This document shows, piece by piece, positions 52,815 through 61,044 of a stretch of DNA of 64,000 nucleotides. The stretch's first letter is position 1. Every line of letters begins with the position of its first letter. Both the position numbers and the translations under genes were made by a program. The notes beneath the pieces are model-generated. The model worked only from the letters and a program-made list of their open reading frames with translations. It was not told the origin of the DNA and did no database searches. This DNA is from Micromonospora lupini str. Lupac 08 (lineage in GTDB: Bacteria; Actinomycetota; Actinomycetes; Mycobacteriales; Micromonosporaceae): NCBI RefSeq assembly GCF_000297395.2, contig NZ_HF570108.1, forward strand, positions 6,741,637 through 6,805,636, read 5' to 3'.

Positions 52815-54101
52815 TCAGCCGAGGAGGCCGGCGTCGCGGGCGGCGCGAAGGCTGGGCTTGATGTGGTGGGTCGGGCCGACCTGACTGGCCACCGCGTCGA
52901 TGGTCTTCAGGCCCTCGCCGGTGTTGAACACGACAGTCTCCGCCGTGGGGTCGAGCCGCCCGGACTCGACAAGCTTGCGCAGCACCGCCGCGGTCACTCC
53001 GCCCGCCGTCTCGGCGAAGACGCCAGTGGTACGGGCCAGGTCGCGGATGCCGGCGCGGATCTCGTCGTCGTCGGCGTACTCCATCCAACCGCCGGTGCGG
53101 CGGACCGCCTCCAGGGCGTAGAGGCCGGCGGCCGGGTCGCCGATGTTCAGCGACTTGGCGATGCCGGTGGGCTTGACCGGGATGATCGTGTCCGTGTCGG
53201 CGTGCAGCGCGGTGGCGATCGGGTTGCAGCCGGCCGACTGTGCGCCGAAGACCTTCCAGCCGCCGGCCGGCGCCTCGACCAGGCCGATCTCGACCAGCTC
53301 GGAGAACGCCTTGTCAATCTTGGTGAGCAGTTCACCGCTGGCCATCGGGATGACCACCTGGGCCGGGATGCGCCAGCCGAGCTGCTCGGCCACCTCGTAA
53401 CCGAGGGTCTTGGAGCCCTCCGCGTAGTACGGGCGGACGTTCACGTTGACGAACGCCGTGTCCTCGAATTCGTCGGTCTCCACGAGCTCACCGCAGAGTC
53501 GGTTGACGTCGTCGTACGAGCCGTCGATGGCGACCAGCTCGCCGCCGTAGACGGCGGTGGTGATGACCTTGCCCTGCTCCAGGTCGCTGGGGATGAAGAC
53601 GACCGAGGGCACGCCGGCACGGGCGGCGTGCGCGGCCACCGAGTTGGCCAGGTTGCCGGTGGACGCGCAGGCGAACCGGGTGAAGCCGAGCGCCTTCGCG
53701 GCGGTCAGCGCCACCGAGACGACCCGGTCCTTGAACGAGTGGGTCGGGTTGGCGCTGTCGTCCTTGACCCAGAGCGGTGCGGTGATGCCCAGCTCGGCGG
53801 CGAGGTGCGGGGCCGCCACCAGCGGGGTCAGCCCCGGGTCGAGGGTGACCCGGGTGGCCGGGTCCTGACCGGCGGGCAGCAGCGCGGCGTACCGCCAGAT
53901 GTTGTTCGGGCCGGCCTCGATCTGCTCGCGGGTGACCGCGGCCAGGGCCGCGGTGTCGTAGTCCACCTCAAGAGGGCCGAAACACTCGTAACAGGCGTGC
54001 TGCGCGGCGAGCGGGTAGCGGGCCGAACAGGCGCGACAGACCAGGGCCCGGGCGGGGCTGGCGGAGGTGTCGATGCCGGAGGCGGCGAGCGTCGACGTCA
54101 T
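52815..54101 (-). CDS. thrC: Threonine synthase
   Basis: 428 residues, PLP fold type II. The PLP Lys is in THSFKDRVVSVAL; the N-terminal Cys-rich segment (CRACSARYPL, HACYECFGPL) and FVNVNVRPYYAEGSKTLGYE are characteristic. It converts O-phospho-L-homoserine to threonine. AGAGGA lies just after the last riboswitch helix and before the ATG, so ribosome access may depend on the SAM-I aptamer. Confidence 0.95.
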   Translation of the reverse strand: MTSTLAASGIDTSASPARALVCRACSARYPLAAQHACYECFGPLEVDYDTAALAAVTREQIEAGPNNIWRYAALLPAGQDPATRVTLDPGLTPLVAAPHLAAELGITAPLWVKDDSANPTHSFKDRVVSVALTAAKALGFTRFACASTGNLANSVAAHAARAGVPSVVFIPSDLEQGKVITTAVYGGELVAIDGSYDDVNRLCGELVETDEFEDTAFVNVNVRPYYAEGSKTLGYEVAEQLGWRIPAQVVIPMASGELLTKIDKAFSELVEIGLVEAPAGGWKVFGAQSAGCNPIATALHADTDTIIPVKPTGIAKSLNIGDPAAGLYALEAVRRTGGWMEYADDDEIRAGIRDLARTTGVFAETAGGVTAAVLRKLVESGRLDPTAETVVFNTGEGLKTIDAVASQVGPTHHIKPSLRAARDAGLLG

Positions 54102-54113
54102 GTCGAGAGTCCT

Positions 54114-54245
54114 CTCATCTTTCCCCGCATCGCACGGTGCGGCGGGGACGGAATTGGCACCTGCCCCGCCTGTCGCTCAGCGGTGAGCGCGCGGGGTGGT
54201 TGCCGGGGCGTCGTCGGGCCGTATCCCTCAGCCCCTCTGGATGAG
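54114..54245 (-). ncRNA. SAM-I (S-box) riboswitch
   Basis: On the minus strand: CTCATCCAGAGGGGCTGAGG, then GGATACGGCCCGACGACGCC and CCGGCAACC, a variable arm, AGGTGCCAATTCCG and a closing GATGAG. These are the conserved S-box core elements; P1 pairs CTCATC with GATGAG. It should respond to S-adenosylmethionine and control thrC. No terminator follows, and the ribosome site touches P1, so translational control is likely. Confidence 0.95.
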
Positions 54246-54264
54246 GTATGCAGTTGTGCCGCCG

Positions 54265-54282
54265 AGTCTAGGCAACGTTGCC
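54265..54282 (-). promoter_or_regulatory. thrC promoter with a perfect 12-nt palindrome
   Basis: TAGACT (54265-54270) is the likely -10, placing the start about 12 nt before the riboswitch. GGCAACGTTGCC (54271-54282), a perfect palindrome, directly abuts it on the upstream side, so a bound protein could block the promoter. Confidence 0.5.
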
Positions 54283-54314
54283 TGCGGCCTACACCGGGTA
54301 TCCCAGGGAGTGGG

Positions 54315-55283
54315 TCAGCGGACCGCCACCGCCACCGGGTCGACCACGGCGATCGGGTCGGTCACCGCGCTGGACTGCGGCAGGGACGACGAGCGGGTCC
54401 GTGCCCTGGTGGCGAGGTTCGCGGCGACCAGAGCGGCGATGGTGATCGCGGCGCCGACCAGCTCGACCGCCTCCGGCCGGTAGCCGCGGGCGATCTGCAC
54501 GACGAAGGTGGTCACCGGGACCAGGTTCATGAACAGGGCGGCGTTGGCGGCGCCCAGCCGCTGCACGCCGGTGTTCCACGCCAGCACCGCGACGACGGCG
54601 GCGACGATCACGGCGTACGCCAACTGCGGGGTGATCGCCACGAGGTCGGCGGCGGCCGGCGCGTGCTGCCACCCGACGGCGTCGGCGCCGATGCTCGCGG
54701 CCAGCATGGCGGCCGTGCCGGCGAGCGCGGTCAGGGTGGTGAACCGCAGCGGCGACCAGGCGCCGAACCGGCTGGCGCCGTGGGTGTAGATGCCCCAGCC
54801 GAGCACCGCGCCGATCATCATGAGCCCGCCGAGACCGAACTGGCCGAGCCCGGCCAGGCTCCCGCGGGTGATCACCAGGCCGACTCCGAGGAGCGCCACC
54901 AGGGAGAGGGCCAGCAGGAGCGGCTTCGGTCGTACGCCGTCGCGGGCCCACCGGACCAGTTGGGTGACGACCGGCGTGGTGGCCACGAAGAGGGAGATCT
55001 GCTGCGGGGCGGCGTGTTCGAGTGCCAGGTTGGTGAGCAGGTTGAAGCCGGCGAAGCCGACGACGCCGAGCACCACCAGCTCGACTCCCCGCCCGCCGGT
55101 CCGCAGCGCGGCCGAGCCCTCGCGGAGCAGCAGGATGGCGACCAGGATGACGGCCGCGAGCAGGTAGCGGGCGGTGGTCAGGTTGAGCGGGTCGACCCGG
55201 GTCAGCGCGCTGGCCAGGATCGGAAACATCGCGCCCCAGGCGAGCACGGCGAGCAGCGGGTAGGTGGCGGCGCGGGATCGCAT
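54315..55283 (-). CDS. EamA/DMT-superfamily transporter
   Basis: 322 residues, ten membrane helices in two EamA repeats (AWGAMFPILASALTRVDPLN in the first). DMT exporters move amino acids, metabolites or drugs; the substrate is open. It is divergent from an ArsR-type repressor gene with two operators between, so it is likely the regulated target. Confidence 0.9.
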   Translation of the reverse strand: MRSRAATYPLLAVLAWGAMFPILASALTRVDPLNLTTARYLLAAVILVAILLLREGSAALRTGGRGVELVVLGVVGFAGFNLLTNLALEHAAPQQISLFVATTPVVTQLVRWARDGVRPKPLLLALSLVALLGVGLVITRGSLAGLGQFGLGGLMMIGAVLGWGIYTHGASRFGAWSPLRFTTLTALAGTAAMLAASIGADAVGWQHAPAAADLVAITPQLAYAVIVAAVVAVLAWNTGVQRLGAANAALFMNLVPVTTFVVQIARGYRPEAVELVGAAITIAALVAANLATRARTRSSSLPQSSAVTDPIAVVDPVAVAVR

Positions 55284-55296
55284 CGTCAGCTCCTTT

Positions 55297-55314
55297 GTTC
55301 GAGTATCTTCGAAC
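55297..55314. promoter_or_regulatory. Operator O1: GTTCGA-N6-TCGAAC
   Basis: Perfect 6-bp half sites with a 6-nt spacer, 14 bp before the EamA start. Same half site as O2. Confidence 0.75.
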
Positions 55315-55336
55315 TAACGACACCGACCATAGGGTG

Positions 55337-55358
55337 TTGTTCGAATGTTGTCGAACAA
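55337..55358. promoter_or_regulatory. Operator O2: TTGTTCGA-N6-TCGAACAA
   Basis: Perfect 8-bp half sites with a 6-nt spacer, ending 4 bp before the ArsR -10 box. It would overlap the promoter and allow autoregulation. Confidence 0.8.
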
Positions 55359-55362
55359 GGGT

Positions 55363-55368
55363 TAGACT
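55363..55368 (+). promoter_or_regulatory. -10 box of the arsR-type gene
   Basis: TAGACT, 6 nt before the ATG; a leaderless transcript is expected. Confidence 0.6.
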
Positions 55369-55374
55369 GGTCAC

Positions 55375-55680
55375 ATGGAGCCGCACGAACCCGACCTGAC
55401 CGCCGTACCGGTCACCGCCGTGCTGGCCGCACTCGCCGACGACGTACGCCTGCAGATCGTGCGGGCGCTCGCCGAGGGTGGCGAGGCCGCCTGCGGCAGC
55501 TTCGACTTCGGCGTCTCCAAGGCGACCCGCAGTCACCACCTCAAGGTGCTGCGCGAGGCGGGCCTGACCCGCACCCGGGCCGCCGGCACCAGCCGACTGG
55601 TCCGGCTCCGCCGCGACGAGGTGGACAAGCGGTACCCGGGCCTCCTGGACGCGGTCCTCACCCCGCACCCTCCGGCCTGA
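55375..55680 (+). CDS. ArsR-family transcriptional repressor
   Basis: 101 residues, winged helix-turn-helix: DDVRLQIVRALAEGGEAACG, then the recognition helix SKATRSHHLKVLREAGLTRT. No ELCVCDL-type metal Cys pair, so a non-metal or unknown ligand. Divergent from the EamA transporter; two matching inverted repeats between them are the likely binding sites. Confidence 0.9.
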   Translation: MEPHEPDLTAVPVTAVLAALADDVRLQIVRALAEGGEAACGSFDFGVSKATRSHHLKVLREAGLTRTRAAGTSRLVRLRRDEVDKRYPGLLDAVLTPHPPA

Positions 55681-55737
55681 CGCCACCGTCACCGCCCCCG
55701 TTCGCCGCTGGGCATCACCGGAGGCGGTCCCACCCGG

Positions 55738-55779
55738 GCGCGCCGCCGGAGCCGCCTCGTTGAGGCTCCGGCGGCGCGC
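55738..55779. terminator. Bidirectional terminator-like hairpin
   Basis: Perfect 16-bp arms (GCGCGCCGCCGGAGCC at 55738-55753, complement at 55764-55779), 10-nt loop, between the converging arsR and doxX-like genes. Confidence 0.8.
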
Positions 55780-55792
55780 GGTACGGGTGCGG

Positions 55793-56242
55793 TCAGGCGG
55801 AGACCGGGCTGGGGTCGGTCACCGACGCCGGTGGAGCGTCGGCGCGACGCCTGGCGAACAGCGCGTCGAGCGCCCAGGGGCCCGAGCCGAGCGCCGCGAC
55901 CAGCAGGAACGACCAGCAGAAGAGCGCCGACAACTCACCGCCGTTGTGCAACGGAAGCAGGTCTTCGGGCTGGTGGACCACGAAATAGGCGTACGCCATC
56001 GAGCCGGAGGCGAGGAGCGCGGCGGGCCGGGTGAAGAGCCCGGCCAGCACCAGCGCGCCGCAGACCAGTTGGATCAGCGCGGCCCACCAGCCCGGCCAGG
56101 AGCCGAACGGTATGGCCGCGCCGGTCATCGGGTTGCCGCCGAACAACCCGAAGACCGAGGACAGACCGTGGAGCATGAACAGCAGGCCGGTCACGATGCG
56201 GAACAGGGACAGGGTCGGCCCGCCGAGCCGAGAGACGTTCAT
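55793..56242 (-). CDS. DoxX-family membrane protein
   Basis: 149 residues, four membrane helices (first block LSLFRIVTGLLFMLHGLSSV; also GALVLAGLFTRPAALLASG). DoxX-like proteins are linked to redox and thiol stress in actinobacteria, but this one's role is not known. GGAGGT 4 nt before ATG 56242 fixes the start; the ATG four codons upstream overlaps that ribosome site. Confidence 0.88.
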   Translation of the reverse strand: MNVSRLGGPTLSLFRIVTGLLFMLHGLSSVFGLFGGNPMTGAAIPFGSWPGWWAALIQLVCGALVLAGLFTRPAALLASGSMAYAYFVVHQPEDLLPLHNGGELSALFCWSFLLVAALGSGPWALDALFARRRADAPPASVTDPSPVSA

Positions 56243-56558
56243 GGAGACCTCCATCGAAGGGGATAGATGCCTTCAATGGTGGGGCACGAATGTATCCAGG
56301 GTAATAAATTCCTTGCTGGTGGGAAAATCCCCGACCGAAATATTTCGGCGGCTGCGCTCGGCGGTGCGACGCGCGCCAGCGTGCAGGCACCACGTGGAGC
56401 ACCCTTGAGCTGCACCTCCGTGCCCGTATGCCCCGAACGGGGCGCCCGCCAACCTCGCCGAGGACCGCCCCGACCCGAACGCACCAACCCTGCCGCGGCC
56501 CGCACAGCATGCGGAGCTGCCCGCAAGCCTGTAGAGCTGCCCCGCAAGTGGGGCAGCT
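56243..56558. other. Noncoding segment between doxX-like and SGNH/VCBS genes
   Basis: No credible gene. An AT-richer stretch (about 56270-56345, including AATATTT) contrasts with flanking DNA. The right edge carries repeated GAGCTGCCC(C)GCAAG units and the palindrome at 56528-56565. Confidence 0.5.
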
Positions 56559-56565
56559 CTACAGG
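56528..56565. repeat. Perfect 16-bp palindrome holding a stop codon
   Basis: CCTGTAGAGCTGCCCC pairs with GGGGCAGCTCTACAGG across a 6-nt loop. The TAG that ends the SGNH/VCBS gene (56559-56561) is part of the right arm. It could act as the gene's terminator. Confidence 0.88.
56549..56565 (+). repeat. 17-bp direct repeat, left copy
   Basis: TGGGGCAGCTCTACAGG. An identical copy in the same orientation is at 60329-60345; together they bracket the SGNH/VCBS gene and a gene remnant (3780 bp apart). Confidence 0.85.
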
Positions 56566-59500
56566 TTTCCGCCTCTGTTGAGCCAGGCGCGCACCGCGCC
56601 CTGGTTGTAGACGACGAGATAGTCGGCCTTCCCGTCTCCGCTGATGTCCTTGAACTGCACGAGTCCACCGGGATAGTTGGACTCGTTGGCGAAGTTGAGG
56701 TGCGCCTCGAACCCACCGGCGTCCTTGCCGCCCCTGTTGAGATAGGCGTGGACGTTGCCGTTGGAGCCGACCGTCAGGTAGTCGGCCTTGTTGTCGTTGT
56801 CGACGTCGGCGAACCGCAGGTTGTTCCGGCTGGCGCCGGTGGCCCCCGGCGCCCAGTTGAGCTTCTCTATCCACACCGGTTTCGGGTTGTCACTCGCCAA
56901 CCCCGTGTTGGTGTAGGCGTGCACCTGTCCTGCCGTACCCACCCGGAGGTAGTCGTCGCGGCCGTCGCCGTTGATGTCGGCGAAGCGAATGTCGCCGCGA
57001 GCGACGTCGTTGACCGGTGCGATGTTGCCGACCTGGTGGACGAAGCCCGGCAGACCGTCGGCCTTGAGCAACCTGTTGTAGAAGACTTCCATTTCGCCGG
57101 ACGCGGACAGCTGAATGAAGTCGTCGCGGCCGTCGCCGTTGATGTCGGCGAACCGGATGGAGTCGGCGAAGCCCATGTCCGCCGGATCCGCGGGCACCGC
57201 GGAGCGCTGGCCAGTGGGTACGAACTCTCCGGTCCCGCCTCCCCACGGCAGCCACGTGGGTTGTCCGGGCTGGTCCTCGGTGTTGATGCCGACCCGGATC
57301 GAGCCGTCCCTGCGGATCTGCACGTAGTCGGCCCGCTTGTCACCGTTCATCTCGGCGATCTCGGTACGGGCGTAGGTAGCCGGCCGCGGCATGCCGGGCG
57401 CGATGACACCAAGCCTGCTCCAACCCGCACCGAGCGCGGTGGTGGTGGTTTCGAGGTTGCCGCCTCTGTTGAGCCAGGCGCGCACCGCGCCCTGGTTGTA
57501 GACGACGAGATAGTCGGCCTTCCCATCTCCGCTGATGTCCTTGAACTGGACCAGCTCACCGGGATAGTTGGACTCGTTGGCGAAGTTGAGGTGCGCCTCG
57601 AACCCACCGGCGTCCTTGCCGCCCCTGTTGAGATAGGCGTGGACGTTGCCGTTGGAGCCGACCGTCAGGTAGTCGGCCTTCTTGTCGTTGTCGACATCCG
57701 CGAACCGGAGATTGAACAGACTGGCGCCGGTTGCTCCAGGAGCCCAGTTCAGCTTCTCCCTCCACGTCGGCGGGGTGAAGGGATCGGTGGGGTTCGGCAC
57801 GTTGATGTACGCGTGCACCGCACCCGTGGCGCCCACCCGCAGGATGTCGTCGTACCCGTCCCCGGTCACGTCCGCGAAGCGGAGGTTGTCGCGGCTGAAC
57901 GACACGTCGTCGAAGACGATCCCCCAGAAGACGAAACGCAGCCTGCCGTCCGAGCCGGGCAGGTTGAGGAACGCCCTGGTCAGGCTGTTGGATCCGCCCA
58001 CGGCGAGGAAATCGTCACGGCCGTCGCCGTTGAGGTCGGCGAAACGCACCTCGTCGGCGTTCATCCTCAGGATCCCGCCGTTCAGTCCGGGATCGACAGC
58101 AGGTTCGTACGTGCCCACGTCGACCCACTCCGGAAAACCTGGCTGGCCGACCGTGTTGATCGAGGCCCGAAAGCTGCCGTCGGAGTAGACCTGCAGGTAG
58201 TCGGCGTGATTGTCGCCGTTGAGCTCGGCGAACGCCGGCCGGTACGATTCGCCCTCGAAACCGGGGACGATGACGCCCAGCCTGCTCCAGCCGTCGCCGA
58301 GCGCCGTGACCGGGGAGGTGGGTGTGGGCGACGTCGGTTGGTCCCGCATGCAATTGCCGGGCACCACTTCGGGCGTCTGGAGCCACCCCCTGCCGTCGGC
58401 CGCCAGGACGCCCCGGAAGAAGTCGTAGCCGAGTTTGGCGTAACCGCCGTCGTCGGGGTGTGAATCGTTCTGCAGACCCTCACTGACCCTGATGTCGGAG
58501 GTGTCCACAAGCAGGACGTGTTTGTCCTGGGCCTGAAGGTCCGCGACCATGCCCGTCAACGCAGAGTTGATGGCGTCGATGCGCGCTTGTAGCCCTTCTT
58601 TTCCGGTCGGCAGCAGCCGAGCCACGACGACGACAGCTCTCGGCGAGTCTGCCAGCACCTGATCGATCAGCTCTCGCAGCCGGGCCGGGGCGGACCACAT
58701 GGCGAAGTTCTGGTTCGCGTCGTTGGTTCCCGCGTGCAGGGTCACCACGTTCGGCTTGTACTGGGGAACTGTGCATTCGGCGAGGTCCGCGATCTCGTCG
58801 ATCCGCTTCCCAGGGTGGCCCTCGTTGCGATTCTCGGCCATCGTTCCGGTGGTCTGTGAGCCGACGAAAGTAACGCGGTCGTCGCCCCACACAGCGCTGA
58901 GCCCATCGTGGAGCTCATCGCGGTAGCCGTTGTTGTCCGAGCTCTCCACGCCGGCGGTGATGGAGTCGCCGAGTGGCATGACCCGTAGGTCGGGCCGCTG
59001 CGCCCCGCCTCGCGTGGCCCCACGTTGGATGGCCGCGATGGCATCGACCGCGTTGTCGTAGAACCAGTTGCCGATGTTGGTGGCCACGTCCCCGACCGCC
59101 CTGCCGAACCAGCGCAGCCCGTTGGCCGCCGCCCTGAGCGCCGCGCCGATGCCTTCCATCATCTCCACGCCGTGGTCCCTGACCCACGGTCCGAGGTACT
59201 TCTCCCAGACCCCCGGGCCGATCGCCGTGACCAGCGAAAGCCCGACCGCCCCGAGCCACTCCCTCCAGTCCCGTTCCTGCCCCCTGAGCTTGATCAAGAT
59301 GGCCTGGGACGTGAAGGTGCCCAGGAACACTCCCAAGGGCGAGCAGATCACCTGGGAGGGCTGCCACGGTAAGGCAAAAAAGTAGGCCATGGCCGCAGAG
59401 CAGGCGAAGCGGACGAAATATCCGACAGCCGCCCCGGCGGCGATCGCGCCGAGGGTGCCGAGATAGCCCACGTCCGAAGTGGACTCGTCGGACACGACAG

Positions 59501-59828
59501 TGATCGTCAAGCCGGTTGCCGTGAGCGCGAGCTGCCCGTCGAAGTCGGGCCACCCGACGTCCGCAGTCCCGCCCGGCAGATCCAGTTCGTCGCTGTCGAC
59601 CTCCTCCTTGAGGGAGTCACTCAACAACGGGTTACGGTCGTTGACTTCGCTAACCCACGCCGCGGCCTTGGCGCGGTCCAGTCCCTCGGGTAAATCGAAC
59701 TCGAAGACAGCCGTGTGTGTCGTCGCAGCTTGCGCCGGCGACGCCGCACCCGGCTGGACGGCCACGATCAAGGCGAGGAGCAGAGCTGTCGCAGCGTGGC
59801 CCCACCGCCGGGCGTGCCTGGACCACAC
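56559..59828 (-). CDS. Secreted SGNH/GDSL hydrolase with ten VCBS/FG-GAP-like repeats
   Basis: 1089 residues. Signal peptide at 1-31, a region with two or three hydrophobic stretches (about 120-215), an SGNH hydrolase (about 280-480; nucleophile Ser289 in MPLGDSITAG, GTND block, His457 in SHPDDGGY), then ten calcium-loop repeats of the type FADxNGDGxDDxLxV (about 500-1089). It is probably an extracellular esterase on a beta-propeller-like scaffold. GTG 59828 is chosen because AGGAAG is 6 nt upstream and the signal peptide starts there. The last repeat stops abruptly (NRGGNL, then TAG) inside a palindrome. Confidence 0.9.
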   Translation of the reverse strand: MWSRHARRWGHAATALLLALIVAVQPGAASPAQAATTHTAVFEFDLPEGLDRAKAAAWVSEVNDRNPLLSDSLKEEVDSDELDLPGGTADVGWPDFDGQLALTATGLTITVVSDESTSDVGYLGTLGAIAAGAAVGYFVRFACSAAMAYFFALPWQPSQVICSPLGVFLGTFTSQAILIKLRGQERDWREWLGAVGLSLVTAIGPGVWEKYLGPWVRDHGVEMMEGIGAALRAAANGLRWFGRAVGDVATNIGNWFYDNAVDAIAAIQRGATRGGAQRPDLRVMPLGDSITAGVESSDNNGYRDELHDGLSAVWGDDRVTFVGSQTTGTMAENRNEGHPGKRIDEIADLAECTVPQYKPNVVTLHAGTNDANQNFAMWSAPARLRELIDQVLADSPRAVVVVARLLPTGKEGLQARIDAINSALTGMVADLQAQDKHVLLVDTSDIRVSEGLQNDSHPDDGGYAKLGYDFFRGVLAADGRGWLQTPEVVPGNCMRDQPTSPTPTSPVTALGDGWSRLGVIVPGFEGESYRPAFAELNGDNHADYLQVYSDGSFRASINTVGQPGFPEWVDVGTYEPAVDPGLNGGILRMNADEVRFADLNGDGRDDFLAVGGSNSLTRAFLNLPGSDGRLRFVFWGIVFDDVSFSRDNLRFADVTGDGYDDILRVGATGAVHAYINVPNPTDPFTPPTWREKLNWAPGATGASLFNLRFADVDNDKKADYLTVGSNGNVHAYLNRGGKDAGGFEAHLNFANESNYPGELVQFKDISGDGKADYLVVYNQGAVRAWLNRGGNLETTTTALGAGWSRLGVIAPGMPRPATYARTEIAEMNGDKRADYVQIRRDGSIRVGINTEDQPGQPTWLPWGGGTGEFVPTGQRSAVPADPADMGFADSIRFADINGDGRDDFIQLSASGEMEVFYNRLLKADGLPGFVHQVGNIAPVNDVARGDIRFADINGDGRDDYLRVGTAGQVHAYTNTGLASDNPKPVWIEKLNWAPGATGASRNNLRFADVDNDNKADYLTVGSNGNVHAYLNRGGKDAGGFEAHLNFANESNYPGGLVQFKDISGDGKADYLVVYNQGAVRAWLNRGGNL
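56570..56818. repeat. Internal duplication of VCBS repeats, copy 1
   Basis: About 250 bp nearly identical to 57461-57709, offset 891 bp (297 codons, in frame). Only scattered single-base differences are seen. Confidence 0.88.
57461..57709. repeat. Internal duplication of VCBS repeats, copy 2
   Basis: Partner of 56570-56818. In this copy the reading frame continues past NRGGNL into ETTTTALGAGWSRLG, which shows what the terminal copy has lost. Confidence 0.88.
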
Positions 59829-60016
59829 GATCGTCTTCCTACCGGTTCCAGGCACCGAACCTCCGCACTGCGCAAGCGACAGCCCATCGGACGGTCTGCC
59901 CGGGACACATCGAATCTCATCAGGGGCATGTGTGCGGCCGGTGATCGTCCCGTTAACACGAGGTTCGTCGATGGGCATCGCCCCGCTGACCAACCCTGCA
60001 CGCCGACGGACTGTAG

Positions 60017-60214
60017 GTGCTGGCCGGCGCTGGCGAGATTTCGGCCACTGACGCCGAAGCCCGGGTCGGGCAGGTGTACGCCGAATACGATCAGCGGCGC
60101 CGCGAAGTGCAGGCCGAGGAGGCACGCCAGCAGGAAGAACAGGACCTCACCGAGCTATTGGAGATCGAGCGCCGGAACCGACTCGGCGGAGGATCATCAG
60201 ACGGCGTTGCGTGA
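60017..60214 (+). pseudogene. Fragment resembling the C-terminus of a RhuM-like protein
   Basis: 65 codons, a charged helical stretch: GEISATDAEARVGQVYAEYD, then EEQDLTELLEIERRNRL. The pattern resembles the end of RhuM-type proteins (often carried on genomic islands). A stop codon directly precedes the GTG, so only this end survives. The match is by eye and uncertain. Confidence 0.35.
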
Positions 60215-60328
60215 CCCAGTGAGCGATGTCGTTGAGCGCATCAGCTCCAAAGGCACGCCAAGAGTAGGCACCGCCGCGCGGAGGGCGAAGGAATCCGCGC
60301 GACGGCCGCAGTGACGCCGCCCCGGATA

Positions 60329-60345
60329 TGGGGCAGCTCTACAGG
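60329..60345 (+). repeat. 17-bp direct repeat, right copy
   Basis: TGGGGCAGCTCTACAGG, identical to 56549-56565 but here not part of a palindrome. Confidence 0.85.
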
Positions 60346-60429
60346 CTCCCACTACAGGACGGCAGGTCGAAACCAGAGCGGCGAGTGCCCGGGCAGCGGT
60401 GGAACGCCCCCATGAGCGAGGATCGGCGG

Positions 60430-61044
60430 ATGATCCAGACGCCAGCACTGCGACGGGCCAGCGCAGCGGTCGCGGCGGTCGCGGCGGTTCTCCTGCTCAG
60501 CGCCTGCACGATCGACGAGCATCGCTACCAGGGCGGGGACCCCACGGGCCCGCCGCCGCCCCCGCGCGTGACCCCGACCGCGACCCCGACCGCGAGCGTC
60601 GACCCGCTGGCCGACTGCCCGGCCTCCGGCGTGCGGATCCGGTCCACCGGAGGGGACGCGGCGATGGGCCTACGCGCCCTCGGCGTGGAGCTGATCAACT
60701 GCGGTGCGCGCCCCTACCGGCTCAACGGCTACCCGGCGCTGTGGGTCCTGAACGACCAGCGCAAGCCGATCATCCTGAGCGTGGTCAACGGCGCAAAGGA
60801 GATCACGTCGGGCTTCGACCAGCCGCCGCAGCCGGTCACGCTGCAGAAGGGTGAGCGCGCCGTCGCCACCGTCCTCTGGCGCAACCTGGTCACCGATTCC
60901 GAGGTGGTGGCCACCGCCGGGGCGTACCTGACTGTCGCGCCCGCCGCCGGGCAGCCGGCCCAGGAGGTCGACCCGGACGGGCCGATCGACGTGGGCAACA
61001 CCGGCCGGATCGGCGTCAGCGCCTGGAAGGCCGCTACGACGTGA
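60430..61044 (+). CDS. DUF4232 lipoprotein
   Basis: 204 residues: lipoprotein signal with lipobox LLSAC (Cys26), a Pro/Thr-rich tether, then a DUF4232 domain (GLRALGVELINCGARPYRLN, later WRNLVTDS). Surface-exposed, function unknown. ATG 60430 has GAGGA upstream and fits the signal peptide; ATG 60412 is an alternative. Its end overlaps the converging ABC permease gene by 11 nt. Confidence 0.87.
   Translation: MIQTPALRRASAAVAAVAAVLLLSACTIDEHRYQGGDPTGPPPPPRVTPTATPTASVDPLADCPASGVRIRSTGGDAAMGLRALGVELINCGARPYRLNGYPALWVLNDQRKPIILSVVNGAKEITSGFDQPPQPVTLQKGERAVATVLWRNLVTDSEVVATAGAYLTVAPAAGQPAQEVDPDGPIDVGNTGRIGVSAWKAATT

Larger units (their letters stand above)
59829..60429. other. Intergenic segment with gene remnants
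   Basis: Holds a 65-codon remnant (60017-60214), a 31-codon frame directly after it (60219-60314, GTG start, basic Arg/Lys-rich end) and the right-hand 17-bp repeat. No complete gene. Confidence 0.5.

Noticed and set aside
59829..60125. 99-codon extension of the SGNH/VCBS protein
   Set aside because: It would place a long Arg-rich stretch before a clear signal peptide; GTG 59828 has a ribosome site.
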